12,590 bases of DNA. Origin: Oscillospiraceae bacterium (GTDB lineage: Bacteria > Bacillota > Clostridia > Oscillospirales > Oscillospiraceae). Positions 1 through 8,066 of this stretch are shown one piece after another. The translations under genes were made by a program, and so were the position numbers. The notes beneath the pieces are model-generated. The model did not search any database. It was given only the letters and a program-made list of their open reading frames with translations, and was not told the origin of the DNA. Position 1 is the first letter of the stretch; each line of letters starts with the position of its first letter. Where the stretch lies: NCBI GenBank assembly GCA_016296635.1, contig JAEDIZ010000060.1:1-12590 (forward strand), written 5' to 3'.

Positions 1-74
1 AGCTGCGCCTAGCAATACTTGATGTTTTATTTGGCTATTGCGCGGTGTTGCCTTAGATAAAAACGGACAAACTG

Positions 75-106
75 AACCCGGCAGAAAGAAAGGTTTCTGC
101 CGGGTT
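75..106 (+). terminator. Intrinsic terminator hairpin upstream of the phosphate transporter gene
   Basis: A perfect 13-bp inverted repeat, arms 75-87 and 94-106, encloses a 6-base GAAAGG loop. It is followed on the plus strand by a weak T-rich tract (to about 120). On the minus strand the downstream side carries TTTTTA, so it could act in either direction. It most likely ends a gene lying left of the window. A short frame open from the left edge ends with TAG at 54-56, only 18 bases before the stem, but it is too short to identify. Confidence 0.7.
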
Positions 107-293
107 TGTGTATGCTTTTCTCAATATTGACTTCGGAATTATGGATTTGTTCCGTATGAAATACAGTTTGGAAAGTGCAAAATTGCTCGAATTTTAGAGA
201 AAATGACAATTCACATTGCGGAATAAATCTGATAACATGATATCTGGTAAGGAGTGCGATTGTTTTCCAGTCTGTTCAGAAAAGAGGCAAACT

Positions 294-2129
294 ATGTCGG
301 TATTTCATGTTATTTCTCTGTTTGGCGGTCTGGCGCTTTTCCTCTACGGCATGCGCATGATGGGTGACGGACTCAAAAAAGGATCCAGTACGGCGCTGAA
401 AAAAGCCATGGAGAAGGTGACCAACAATCCGCTGATGGGTTTTTTGATGGGCCTTCTGGTGACGGCAGTTATCCAAAGCTCTACGGCAACGATTGTCCTG
501 ACTTCCGGTCTGGTTGGTGCGGGCATTATCACGCTCCATCAGTCCCTCGGCATCATCCTCGGCGCCAATGTTGGCACAACGGTGACCGGTCAGATCATCC
601 GCCTTTTGGATGTGTCTGCCGGGGAAACCTCCTGGCTCAATGTGTTCAAGCCTTCCACGCTGGCACCTTTGGCCTGCATTCTCGGCATTCTGATTATCAT
701 GACGGTCAAAAACAGCAAGACCGGCGTCATGGGCAGTATCGCCATGGGCTTCGGTATTCTGTTTACCGGCCTTTTGAATATGACGGCGGCTGTTGCACCG
801 TTGTCCGAATCTCCGGCCTTTGCCCAGCTTTTCATCAGCCTTGCGGACAAGCCGGTCCTCGGCTTTCTTGCCGGTGCGGCCGCGGCATTCGCAATCCAGT
901 CCTCTTCCGCAACGGTCGGTATTCTGCAGGCGCTTTCGATTACGGGCAGGCTGACTTTCGGCTCCATATATTCCATCATCATCGGCATCTATATAGGCGA
1001 CTGCATCACCACCGCCATTGTCTGCTCCATCGGTGCGAGGGCGGACGCAAGAAGAACCGGTACCGTACACATCCTGTTTAACCTCAGTCAGGTCATATTG
1101 ATTACGCTGGGTGTCAACATCCTGCACTCAGTGGGCGCGCTGAATGATTTTTGGGCTTCGCCCATGACCTCCGGTGGTATTGCCAATACGCATACGCTGT
1201 TCAAGCTGTCCTGTGCACTGCTGCTTCTGCCGGTCTGCGGTCTGTTTGAAAAGCTCTCCTATCTGATTGTCAAGGATGACAAGCAGGTGGGTGTGAATGT
1301 CAGCCGCGAGCTGGAGATGCTGAACGAAAAACTGTACGCTTCGCCTTCTTTGGCGTTCGCAAGTGTGCAGACCGCGATCTCCACCATGGCAAAACTGGCC
1401 TCCGACGGCGTCTGCAATGCCCTCGGCACATTCTATAGCTTTGATCAGAAGGTGATCGATGTTGTCAATGAAAACGAGGATCAGCTCGATCATCTGACGG
1501 ATGTGGTTGATCGGTATCTGATCGCATTCTCTCCGTATCTGAATAACAGCGCGGACAATGACAGACTGAACTATTATATCCAATGCTTCCCGGAATTTGA
1601 GCGTATCGGTGATCTGGCGGTCAACCTGACGGAGGATGCTGCAGAGCTGCATGACAACAAGCGCGTCTTTTCTGAAACTGCGCAGCATGAGCTGAAGGTC
1701 ATCGAATCTGCAATTCGCGAGATTCTGGAATATGCACTGTGGAGCTTCACAGAGATGGATCCCGAAACGGCAAGAAAGATCGAGCCGGTGGAGGAGGTCA
1801 TCGATGACATGGTTGCAACGCTCCGCGCAAACCACATTCTCCGTCTGCGAGAGGGTAGCTGCGAAACCTACGCGGGTCTGACATTTTTGGATATGCTGGT
1901 CAATCTGGAACGAATTGCTGACCAGTGTTCCAACATCGGTATCTATGTTATTGCCCAGCAGCCGGCACACCACGGCATGAATCACCATGACTATACAAAA
2001 TCGCTGCACCATGGCGATGATGCATTCTTTAATGAAATGTATCAGGAGCGCCGCAGCTATTACTACGATCTGCTGAAGCAAGAGGAAGCGGATCAGATCA
2101 GCGGCCAGATTATGATAGAAGAAAACTGA
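294..2129 (+). CDS. Na+/phosphate cotransporter family protein with C-terminal PhoU-like domain
   Basis: A 611-residue membrane protein predicted to import inorganic phosphate with Na+. It has the two inverted Na/Pi-cotransporter repeats: N-terminal residues about 8-105 with QSSTAT at 61-66, and about 185-275 with QSSSAT at 202-207. The paired QSS motifs are the family signature. After about 10 hydrophobic segments (to about 326), residues 340-555 form a helical PhoU-like domain with the usual acidic motifs FERIGD (436-441) and LERIAD (538-543). The tail is His-rich (559-573). I chose ATG 294 because AAGAGG sits 6 bases upstream and the protein then begins directly with the conserved LFGGLALFLYGM stretch. 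In-frame starts at TTG 216 and ATG 237 lack a ribosome site. The gene stands alone, with no pst or phoB genes beside it. The family is clear; the substrate is inferred from it, since relatives such as YjbB are thought to export phosphate. Confidence 0.93.
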   Translation: MSVFHVISLFGGLALFLYGMRMMGDGLKKGSSTALKKAMEKVTNNPLMGFLMGLLVTAVIQSSTATIVLTSGLVGAGIITLHQSLGIILGANVGTTVTGQIIRLLDVSAGETSWLNVFKPSTLAPLACILGILIIMTVKNSKTGVMGSIAMGFGILFTGLLNMTAAVAPLSESPAFAQLFISLADKPVLGFLAGAAAAFAIQSSSATVGILQALSITGRLTFGSIYSIIIGIYIGDCITTAIVCSIGARADARRTGTVHILFNLSQVILITLGVNILHSVGALNDFWASPMTSGGIANTHTLFKLSCALLLLPVCGLFEKLSYLIVKDDKQVGVNVSRELEMLNEKLYASPSLAFASVQTAISTMAKLASDGVCNALGTFYSFDQKVIDVVNENEDQLDHLTDVVDRYLIAFSPYLNNSADNDRLNYYIQCFPEFERIGDLAVNLTEDAAELHDNKRVFSETAQHELKVIESAIREILEYALWSFTEMDPETARKIEPVEEVIDDMVATLRANHILRLREGSCETYAGLTFLDMLVNLERIADQCSNIGIYVIAQQPAHHGMNHHDYTKSLHHGDDAFFNEMYQERRSYYYDLLKQEEADQISGQIMIEEN

Positions 2130-2141
2130 AAAGAATAAGCA

Positions 2142-2168
2142 AGCCCCCTGCGATAATCGCAGGGGGCT
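2142..2168. terminator. Bidirectional terminator between convergent genes
   Basis: A 12-bp perfect stem, arms 2142-2153 and 2157-2168, has a TAA loop and a run of five C:G pairs. On the plus strand it is followed by GTTTATTTTTTG. On the minus strand it is followed by a T-rich stretch (TTATTCTTTTC). It lies 12 bases after the transporter stop and 4 bases after the stop of the convergent ATPase gene, so it probably serves both. Confidence 0.92.
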
Positions 2169-2172
2169 CCGT

Positions 2173-3693
2173 TTATTTTTTGAACAGCGTATTCATGAGT
2201 CCGCGCTTGAGGATCTGACCGCCGGTGGAGATGAGCTGGCGTTCGATGCGGGCCTTACGCTGCTGCGCGGCCTTGTCTTTTTTTGCCTGCTCCTGCTCTT
2301 TCTTCTTTTCGGCAACGGCAGCTTCCTTCTGCTTCTGCTTTTCAAATTCTGCCTTTTCTTTTTCCAGCTGCGCGCGTTCTGCTTCCAGCTGAGCACGTTC
2401 TGCATCCTTTTCCTTCTGTTCGGAGATCAGCTCGTAAGCAGAAATGTTGTCGACAGATTCATCATATTTTTCCATACGGCTTTCTGCCTGTGCTGCCTGA
2501 CGGGCACTGCTGTCTGCCATGGCCATCAGACTCTGCGGGCAGATGACAGAGGTTCTCTGCACCACGGAGGGGACACCGTTTGCATCGAGGAAGGAAACCA
2601 GTGCCTCGCCGACGCCAAGCTCCATGATGACATCCTCCGTCTTGAAGGCGGGATTTGCGCGCATGGTCTGTGCGGCGGTGCGGACGGCCTTCTGCTCCGC
2701 GGGCGTATAGGCACGCAGGGCGTGCTGCACACGGCCGGAAAGCTGGGCAAGAACGCCGTCGGGAATATCGCTGGGGCTCTGTGTGACAAAATAGATGCCG
2801 ACACCCTTGGAGCGGATCAGCTTGACCAGCTGCTCGATTTTCTGCAGCAGCACCTTGGGGGCGTCCGTGAAGAGCATGTGTGCCTCATCAAAGAAGAAAG
2901 CGATCTTCGGCTTTTCCGCGTCACCAACCTCCGGCAGCTGCTCAAACAGCTCCGACATCATCCAAAGCAGGAAGCTGGCGTAGAGCTTGGGATTGCACAC
3001 GAGCTGTACGCAGTCGAGAATGTTGATGATGCCCTTGTCCTGATCGTCCAGTCGGATCCAGTCGTGGATGTCCAGCGCGGGTTCCCCAAAGAAAAGATCG
3101 CCGCCCTGACTTTCCAAAGGCAGGATCGCACGCAGCACGGCGCTGAGGGTCTGCGGCGCGATATTGCCGTAGGCGGTCACATATTCTTCGCGATGCTCGC
3201 CGACAAAGCCGATAAGCGCGCGTAGATCCTTGAGGTCGATGAGATACAGACCGTGGTCATCGGCAATCTTGAACAGAATGTTCAGAACACCCTCCTGAGC
3301 GGGCGTCAGCTCCAGAACGCGGGAGAGAAGATCCGGACCCATGTCCGAAAGACGGATGCGGACAGGATGGCCCGCCTGCTGATAGACATCCCAGAAGCAG
3401 ACCGGGTATTTTTTATAGGAAAAGGATTCCCGAATGCCGAATTTGTCGATACGCTTTTCCATGCCGTCGCTCTGCACGCCCGGCATGCAAAGACCGGAAA
3501 CATCGCCCTTTATATCGCACAGAAATACAGGAACACCGGCATCGGAAAAGGACTCTGCCATGACCTTCATGGTAATGGTTTTGCCGGTGCCGCTGGCGCC
3601 GGCGATGAGACCGTGGCGGTTGCACATGGAAAGATCCAGCATGATCCGCTCGCCGTCTGCCAGACCGAGATAAATCGAATTGTTCAGATACAT
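2173..3693 (-). CDS. HerA/YjgR-like P-loop ATPase (DUF853 family)
   Basis: A 506-residue cytosolic ATPase of the HerA/FtsK-like class, closest in layout to E. coli YjgR (DUF853). Walker A is GASGTGKT at 32-39. Walker B is a hydrophobic strand ending in DEAH at 269-272 (IAFFFDEAH). A sensor-like FVTQSP follows at 302-307 and an arginine-bearing segment around 321-327. Residues about 422-484 are a highly charged Glu/Lys/Gln coiled coil, followed by a short conserved-looking tail (LISTGGQILKRGLMNTLFKK). I chose ATG 3693 because GGAGGA lies 7 bases upstream. Extension to 3789 would run through the promoter and the neighbouring terminator. It is transcribed alone from a promoter at 3724-3753. Family members are annotated as putative helicases or DNA translocases, but their biological role is not settled. 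The ATPase assignment is firm, the substrate unknown. Confidence 0.9.
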   Translation of the reverse strand: MYLNNSIYLGLADGERIMLDLSMCNRHGLIAGASGTGKTITMKVMAESFSDAGVPVFLCDIKGDVSGLCMPGVQSDGMEKRIDKFGIRESFSYKKYPVCFWDVYQQAGHPVRIRLSDMGPDLLSRVLELTPAQEGVLNILFKIADDHGLYLIDLKDLRALIGFVGEHREEYVTAYGNIAPQTLSAVLRAILPLESQGGDLFFGEPALDIHDWIRLDDQDKGIINILDCVQLVCNPKLYASFLLWMMSELFEQLPEVGDAEKPKIAFFFDEAHMLFTDAPKVLLQKIEQLVKLIRSKGVGIYFVTQSPSDIPDGVLAQLSGRVQHALRAYTPAEQKAVRTAAQTMRANPAFKTEDVIMELGVGEALVSFLDANGVPSVVQRTSVICPQSLMAMADSSARQAAQAESRMEKYDESVDNISAYELISEQKEKDAERAQLEAERAQLEKEKAEFEKQKQKEAAVAEKKKEQEQAKKDKAAQQRKARIERQLISTGGQILKRGLMNTLFKK

Positions 3694-3723
3694 GATTGTT
3701 CCTCCGCTGTAAATTGTGCCTTC

Positions 3724-3753
3724 ATTATACACGATACTGCCGCGAGCTTGCAA
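3724..3753 (-). promoter_or_regulatory. Sigma-A-type promoter of the HerA-like ATPase gene
   Basis: On the minus strand, a -35 TTGCAA (3748-3753) and a perfect -10 TATAAT (3724-3729) are 18 bases apart. The -10 lies 30 bases before the ATG, and the GGAGG ribosome site falls between them. The -35 begins just beyond the T-run of the upstream gene's terminator, so the ATPase gene is transcribed independently. Confidence 0.8.
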
Positions 3754-3760
3754 CTGCGAA

Positions 3761-3793
3761 AAAAGTGTCCCGACAGACGGTCGGGACACTTTT
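3761..3793 (-). terminator. Terminator of the L,D-transpeptidase gene
   Basis: A 14-bp perfect stem, arms 3761-3774 and 3780-3793, has a 5-base loop. On the minus strand the downstream arm runs into TTTTTT, a textbook intrinsic terminator. It starts 13 bases after the transpeptidase stop codon. Confidence 0.92.
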
Positions 3794-3806
3794 ACAATTC
3801 AGATGA

Positions 3807-5282
3807 TCATTCCCAAAGAATGCGGTTTGTTTCATCGGAGACCTTGAACCACTCGTTCTTGCCGTGAATCAGGATGGGGGTGCCGATTTCCATGTTTTCA
3901 AAGATGGTCGGCATGGCCTCGCAGGGAACGTTGACGCAGCCGTGGCTGCCGGCGTTGACATAGAACTCGCCGCCGAAATGCGTACGCCAGGAAGCATCAT
4001 GGATGCCGTACTCGCCCTCGATGCCGACAAAATACTGGGAAAAGACGCTGTAGGGATCATCGGGAGTCGGGTTCGCTGCGGTGATATTCGTCATCGTGAC
4101 ATTGGTCTCCTTACAGTATGCGTAGTAGAGACCGGTGATGGTCTTTCGTTCCGGGAAAGCAAGAGCACCGGTGACAACATCGGTGGAGATCAGCACTTCG
4201 CCGTGGCGGATGAGTGTCAGCTTCTGGTTATCAATGTCAATCTCAACATGATCGTCGGCAATGTCTAAAGGATTGCCGTCCAGCGTCTGACAGAGGATGG
4301 GAGCGGGCAGGCTTGAAGATTCCAAAGCGTTCAGCTGCGTGAGGATGGAATCGCACAGTGACGGCTCATCCAGAATATAGTTGCAACGAACTTTTTCAAT
4401 GGGAATAACGCCCTTCAGATAGGAGTCAAACTGGAATGCTGTGTTGTACTGGTTGTGCTTTTCGCCCCAGGCCTTTACATATTCCGGAATCTTGTCCTCG
4501 TGAATGCGGACGGTATTATTGCTGTCGAGATAGATCAGCTGGCCGATCTGCTCGGTACCCAGCTCCTCATGACCGTCGGGGAAAGCGACAACGATCTGAA
4601 TCTGGTCGAGCTTCTTGTCCAGCATTTTCTGAAAATCAAAATCACCGTTTTCCGTGGTGACCTGCGGCTGACGGTAGCAGTCGAAGTCCGTAATTTCCAA
4701 GGAAACATGGGAGCTTTCATCTATGCTGAACTGCATGGTTTCCGCACATTCGGTGATGGCACCCAGAACAACATCCTCGCGCAGCTCATTACCAGGAACC
4801 TCGGGATGCAGGGTGTAGGTGCCGTTTTCAAAGGTCACATTCGCATCCTGCGCGGCAGTACGCTCCACGGCATAAAGATCCTGCATGATGCAGTCGGCAT
4901 TGAAGTTTGTCATGGGAACCTTGATGGTTTCGGGCTTCGGATGCGCAGCATCTTTATAGGCCATCTGCTCCTGAATGGGAAGTACGGAAAAATCCGCTTT
5001 GCTCATAGTATCGACATCCTGATACTGCGAGGCGGCTTCGCGCTGCGCATCGGCCAAAACGCCGAGATCCTCCAGCGTATAAGTGCCGATTTCCTCACCG
5101 TTTTCGGTGACGGTAAAGGTGCATGCCTCTGCCTGTTCACCCAAAGACTGATACTGAGAATAGATCTTTTCCTGCTGCAGCTGCGCTTCATCAACCTGCG
5201 TTTTCACATAATACCCTGCACCGCCGCCTGCGACGAGCAAAGCGGAAACCGTCGGTATAATAATTTTGAGAGCTTTTTTCAT
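3807..5282 (-). CDS. Membrane-anchored L,D-transpeptidase (YkuD domain)
   Basis: A 491-residue cell-wall enzyme expected to form 3-3 crosslinks in peptidoglycan, or to attach substrates to it, through an active-site cysteine. Residues 1-5 are basic (MKKALK), and about 6-26 are one hydrophobic segment without a lipobox, so the protein is probably anchored with its bulk outside. Residues about 50-330 resemble the peptidoglycan-binding/stalk region found in front of YkuD domains (PG_binding_4-like). The YkuD domain covers about 343-475 and has the catalytic signature SHGCVN at 446-451 (Cys449, His447) and the upstream conserved His428 in GIHDA. I chose ATG 5282 because GGAGG lies 8 bases upstream. 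A GTG two codons earlier is only 2 bases from that site. It has its own promoter and a leader hairpin, and it ends at a strong terminator. The family is secure; the crosslinking partner is not known. Confidence 0.93.
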   Translation of the reverse strand: MKKALKIIIPTVSALLVAGGGAGYYVKTQVDEAQLQQEKIYSQYQSLGEQAEACTFTVTENGEEIGTYTLEDLGVLADAQREAASQYQDVDTMSKADFSVLPIQEQMAYKDAAHPKPETIKVPMTNFNADCIMQDLYAVERTAAQDANVTFENGTYTLHPEVPGNELREDVVLGAITECAETMQFSIDESSHVSLEITDFDCYRQPQVTTENGDFDFQKMLDKKLDQIQIVVAFPDGHEELGTEQIGQLIYLDSNNTVRIHEDKIPEYVKAWGEKHNQYNTAFQFDSYLKGVIPIEKVRCNYILDEPSLCDSILTQLNALESSSLPAPILCQTLDGNPLDIADDHVEIDIDNQKLTLIRHGEVLISTDVVTGALAFPERKTITGLYYAYCKETNVTMTNITAANPTPDDPYSVFSQYFVGIEGEYGIHDASWRTHFGGEFYVNAGSHGCVNVPCEAMPTIFENMEIGTPILIHGKNEWFKVSDETNRILWE

Positions 5283-5304
5283 GGGCACATCCTCCGAAAA
5301 AAAT

Positions 5305-5329
5305 GCTGACCGCAGAAAATGCGGCCAGC
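5305..5329 (-). promoter_or_regulatory. Terminator-like hairpin in the L,D-transpeptidase 5' leader
   Basis: On the minus strand, two 10-base arms (5320-5329 and 5305-5314) pair with one G-T wobble around a TTTTC loop. One A and seven T (5297-5303) follow, and then the CGGAGG ribosome site begins at once. It lies between the promoter at 5346-5373 and the start codon, so it is part of the leader of this gene's own transcript. It could act as an attenuator, a 5' stabilising stem or a control on ribosome access. Alternatively it terminates transcripts arriving from the ferritin-like gene upstream. No known riboswitch fold is visible in so short a leader. Confidence 0.6.
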
Positions 5330-5345
5330 CGCGTATCTAATGCAG

Positions 5346-5373
5346 ATTATAACAAATTTCGACACAAATGCAA
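5346..5373 (-). promoter_or_regulatory. Promoter of the L,D-transpeptidase gene
   Basis: On the minus strand, -10 TATAAT (5346-5351) is preceded by an extended TGT. A -35 TTGCAT (5368-5373) lies 16 bases upstream of it. Predicted transcription starts near 5338-5340, giving a leader of about 55 bases that holds the hairpin and ribosome site. Confidence 0.8.
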
Positions 5374-5440
5374 GAGAGGAAAAAGGGAAACGTCCGGTTT
5401 TTTATGGGAAGACGGGAAGAGATGTAACGTATGAAAGCGG

Positions 5441-5932
5441 CTATAATGTAGATTGCAGGATGCAGGCCAGAAGACGCGCGTGTTCGGCTTCCTGCATGGA
5501 GATCTGCTGCAGCGTGCAGGCGTGAGATCCGGCGCTCTTGGAAAGAAGCCCATAGTTTTTTGCATCGTCCAGCTCGTCTTGGTAGGCTTGTCGGAGTGCT
5601 TCGTTCAGACAGGCTGTGCAGTCAGGTTTTGCGCCGGACGGACAGTATTTTTTGCCGGTGGCGAGGTAGTACATGACAGTCAGCTTTTTTGCATGGCAGC
5701 GTTCCTGCTCTGCGATGTACAACAGCGTTTTTTTGCACTGGCCACAGGCCATGCACGAAAGCATACGATATCGCGAATATGAACGAAGTTCAGATTCAAT
5801 CAGCTCCGCAAGTTTATCTCCGCCGAGCTCGCTGCCCTGCCGGCAGGGAGATGTCTGCTGCGGCTGGCTGTTCTGCACATTCATGACACGGCTCCATACA
5901 CGATCGGCTTTGCCGGGATCAATTTGACTCAT
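5441..5932 (-). CDS. Cysteine-rich ferritin-like/rubrerythrin-like diiron protein
   Basis: A 163-residue soluble protein. Four helices carry a complete ferritin-like diiron ligand set: Glu48 (helix 1, with Tyr55 seven residues on), Glu77 and His80 (ExxH), Glu120 (helix 3, with Tyr127 seven on), Glu148 and His151 (ExxH). The repeated E-x6-Y/ExxH pattern in both halves is the rubrerythrin-type internal symmetry. Rubrerythrins use this centre for peroxide reduction in anaerobes; whether this one does is inference. There is no C-terminal rubredoxin domain. Instead there are ten cysteines, including CMACGQC at 60-66 and a C-x7-C-x2-C group at 97-108. Residues 1-35 look disordered. ATG 5932 has AAGGAGG 8 bases upstream. 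No clear terminator follows, so transcripts may run towards the transpeptidase gene 158 bases on. I found no convincing promoter in the 5933-6108 spacer. Confidence 0.8.
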   Translation of the reverse strand: MSQIDPGKADRVWSRVMNVQNSQPQQTSPCRQGSELGGDKLAELIESELRSYSRYRMLSCMACGQCKKTLLYIAEQERCHAKKLTVMYYLATGKKYCPSGAKPDCTACLNEALRQAYQDELDDAKNYGLLSKSAGSHACTLQQISMQEAEHARLLACILQSTL

Positions 5933-6108
5933 GGTTCATTCCTCCTTCGTCTCAGTTTATGATGTGATGGGCAAATGTGTTATCCCGTGGAACGATTGCA
6001 GCGGCTTGCAGGGAAAGAAGTGGCTGCTGAAAAATCGACCGGTGAACAAAGAACCGCAGAAAACAGGAAAAAATGCATCAAATAGTCAAATGATTTTTGC
6101 AAAAAAAC

Positions 6109-6137
6109 TTGTAATTAGGGGAGTGCTGTGTTAAAAT
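6109..6137 (+). promoter_or_regulatory. Promoter of typA
   Basis: A -35 TTGTAA (6109-6114) and a -10 TAAAAT (6132-6137) are separated by 17 bases, and a TGT extended -10 element precedes the latter. It lies 48 bases upstream of the typA ATG. The rest of the 5933-6108 divergent spacer shows nothing else I can name. Confidence 0.75.
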
Positions 6138-6185
6138 TTTCATTTGTGAGAATTTGTAACGGTACAAAGGAAAGGGGCGTCCAAT

Positions 6186-8006
6186 ATGACGCAGGATAAG
6201 ATTCGTAATATCGCAATTATCGCACATGTTGACCACGGCAAGACAACATTGGTTGACGAAATGTTAAAGCAGGGACATGTCTATCACGATCATCAGGTCG
6301 TGGCGGAGCGTGTCATGGACTCCGGTGATCTGGAACGAGAAAGAGGCATCACCATCCTCGCAAAGAATACCGCAGTTCAGTATAAAGATTATAAGATCAA
6401 CATCGTTGATACCCCGGGCCATGCTGATTTTTCCGGCGAGGTCGAGCGTATCCTCAAGATGGTAGACGGCGTTCTGCTGCTGGTCGACGCAGCCGAAGGC
6501 CCCATGCCGCAGACGAGATTCGTTCTGCAGAAGGCTTTGGAGCTGGGCCATAAGGTTATCGTTGTTGTCAATAAGATCGACCGTCCGGATGCGAGAGTCC
6601 ATGAGGTCATCGACGAAGTTTTGGAGCTGCTGCTCGATCTGAATGCAACGGAAGAACAGTTCGATTCTCCTACGATTTTCTGCTCCGCAAGACAGGGCAT
6701 TTCTTCCTACAGCCCCGATGAGATGGGTTCCGATCTTGTGCCGTTGTTTGAAACCATCGTCAACTACATCGACCCGCCCAAGGGTGACCGTGAGGGAACG
6801 CTTCAGGTTCTGGTTTCTTCCATCGACTACAATGAATTTGTCGGCAGAATCGGCATCGGCCGTATTGAACGCGGTACCGTCCGGCAAAATCAGGAAGTCA
6901 TCGTCTGTGACTATCACGATCCAGAGCTGAAGCAGAAAGCAAAGATCGTTACCTTGTATGAGTTCACGGGCCTCGGCAGAAATCCCATTCAGGAAGCTTC
7001 TGCAGGCGAGATCGTTGCTTTCTCCGGTATTTCCGACATTACGATCGGCCGTACCCTTTGTGTGGCGGATGCCATTGAGCCGCTGCCCTTTGTAAAGATC
7101 TCCGATCCGACCATCGAGATGACCTTCTCTATCAATGACTCTCCCTTTGCAGGCCGCGAGGGTAAGTATGTCACATCCCGCAATCTGCGCGACAGACTGC
7201 AGCGTGAGCTTTTGAAGGACGTATCTCTGCATGTAACAGAGGTCGGCACCGATGCGTTCAATGTCGCAGGCCGCGGCGAGATGCACCTGTCCATTCTGAT
7301 CGAAACCATGCGCCGTGAGGGCTATGAATTCCAGGTCTCCACGCCGCACGTTCTGAATAAGGAAATTGACGGTAAGCTCTGTGAGCCGATCGAGCGCATG
7401 GTCGCGGACGTTCCGGAGGCTTCTGTTGGCTCTGTCATTGACAAGATCTCCCAGAGAAAGGGCGATCTGACCTCCATGACCCCCATGGGCAGCCGGATGC
7501 GCCTGGAGTTCCTCGTTCCGACCCGCGGCCTTTTCGGCTACCGCAATGAGTTCCTGACCGATACCCGCGGCGAGGGCATCATGGCTTCCGTGCTGGACAG
7601 CTATGCACCCGTCAAGGGTTCAATCCCGCGCCGCCTGACCGGCTCTCTGGTTGCCTTTGAGACCGGCGAAGTCACGGCATACGGCCTCGGCGGTGTGCAG
7701 GACAGAGGCACCATGTTCATCGGCCCGGGCATCGAGGTCTACGGCGGCATGATCGTGGGCATCTGCAACCGCGATGAAGACATGTCCGTTAATGTCTGCA
7801 AGAAAAAGCAGCTGACCAATATGCGCGCGGCAGGTTCCGATGAAGCGATCCGTCTGGCACCGCCCAAGATCCTTTCTCTGGAGCAGTGCCTGGAGTATCT
7901 GGCAGATGATGAACTGCTGGAGGTCACGCCGAAGAGCCTGCGTATGCGCAAGAGAATTCTGGATCACTCGGCTCGTATGCGCGCCATGATGAAATCCAGA
8001 CAGTAA
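6186..8006 (+). CDS. typA: Translational GTPase TypA/BipA
   Basis: A 606-residue ribosome-associated GTPase of the EF-G/LepA superfamily, needed for ribosome assembly and stress adaptation in other bacteria. All GTP motifs are intact: G1 AHVDHGKT (13-20), G2 RGIT (53-56), G3 DTPGH (75-79), G4 NKID (129-132) and G5 SAR (167-169). The EF-Tu-like domain 2, two EF-G-like alpha/beta domains and the TypA-specific C-terminal domain follow. The length is almost the same as E. coli BipA (607), and GRGEMHLSILIETMRREGYEF in the middle is typical of the family. ATG 6186 is preceded by GGAAAGGGG about 8 bases upstream. It has its own promoter and a very strong terminator, so it is monocistronic. Nothing unusual is seen in it; this is the most confidently named gene in the window. 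Confidence 0.98.
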   Translation: MTQDKIRNIAIIAHVDHGKTTLVDEMLKQGHVYHDHQVVAERVMDSGDLERERGITILAKNTAVQYKDYKINIVDTPGHADFSGEVERILKMVDGVLLLVDAAEGPMPQTRFVLQKALELGHKVIVVVNKIDRPDARVHEVIDEVLELLLDLNATEEQFDSPTIFCSARQGISSYSPDEMGSDLVPLFETIVNYIDPPKGDREGTLQVLVSSIDYNEFVGRIGIGRIERGTVRQNQEVIVCDYHDPELKQKAKIVTLYEFTGLGRNPIQEASAGEIVAFSGISDITIGRTLCVADAIEPLPFVKISDPTIEMTFSINDSPFAGREGKYVTSRNLRDRLQRELLKDVSLHVTEVGTDAFNVAGRGEMHLSILIETMRREGYEFQVSTPHVLNKEIDGKLCEPIERMVADVPEASVGSVIDKISQRKGDLTSMTPMGSRMRLEFLVPTRGLFGYRNEFLTDTRGEGIMASVLDSYAPVKGSIPRRLTGSLVAFETGEVTAYGLGGVQDRGTMFIGPGIEVYGGMIVGICNRDEDMSVNVCKKKQLTNMRAAGSDEAIRLAPPKILSLEQCLEYLADDELLEVTPKSLRMRKRILDHSARMRAMMKSRQ

Positions 8007-8010
8007 TTAT

Positions 8011-8052
8011 AAGAAAACGCCATTGCGAAGAAGTCCGCAATGGCGTTTTCTT
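8011..8052. terminator. Bidirectional terminator after typA
   Basis: A perfect 17-bp stem, arms 8011-8027 and 8036-8052, has an 8-base loop. The 3' arm ends in TTTTCTT on the plus strand and TTTTCTTATAATT follows on the minus strand. It starts 5 bases after the typA stop and lies 15 bases past the stop of the convergent phosphoesterase gene, so it fits both transcripts. Confidence 0.92.
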
Positions 8053-8066
8053 CTATGAAACTTTGA

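Noticed and set aside
1..56. Frame open from the left edge ending at TAG 54-56
   Set aside because: Only 17 codons are visible and nothing can be recognised; the terminator at 75-106 makes a gene end here plausible but not supportable as a feature.
559..573. His-rich stretch in the tail of the phosphate transporter, considered as a metal-binding domain (residue numbers given)
   Set aside because: Similar His-containing C-terminal tails are common in clostridial members of this family, so it is not distinctive.
276..1127. Long minus-strand open frame (283 codons) inside the phosphate transporter gene
   Set aside because: It is fully antisense to a well-recognised protein, has polar low-complexity composition rich in R, Q, H and D, and no ribosome site; a codon-bias shadow.
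1128..2081. Minus-strand open frame of 317 codons within the PhoU-like part of the transporter gene
   Set aside because: Antisense shadow with no recognisable family and no start signals.
4455..5309. Plus-strand open frame of 284 codons antisense to the L,D-transpeptidase gene
   Set aside because: It crosses the promoter-proximal hairpin of the real gene and shows no family features.
5931..6134. Plus-strand 67-codon frame before typA
   Set aside because: Its ATG overlaps the ferritin-like gene start on the other strand, no ribosome site precedes it, the product looks random and it runs into the typA promoter.
6264..7349. Minus-strand open frame of 361 codons inside typA
   Set aside because: typA is unambiguous on the other strand; the antisense protein has no motif and reflects codon usage.
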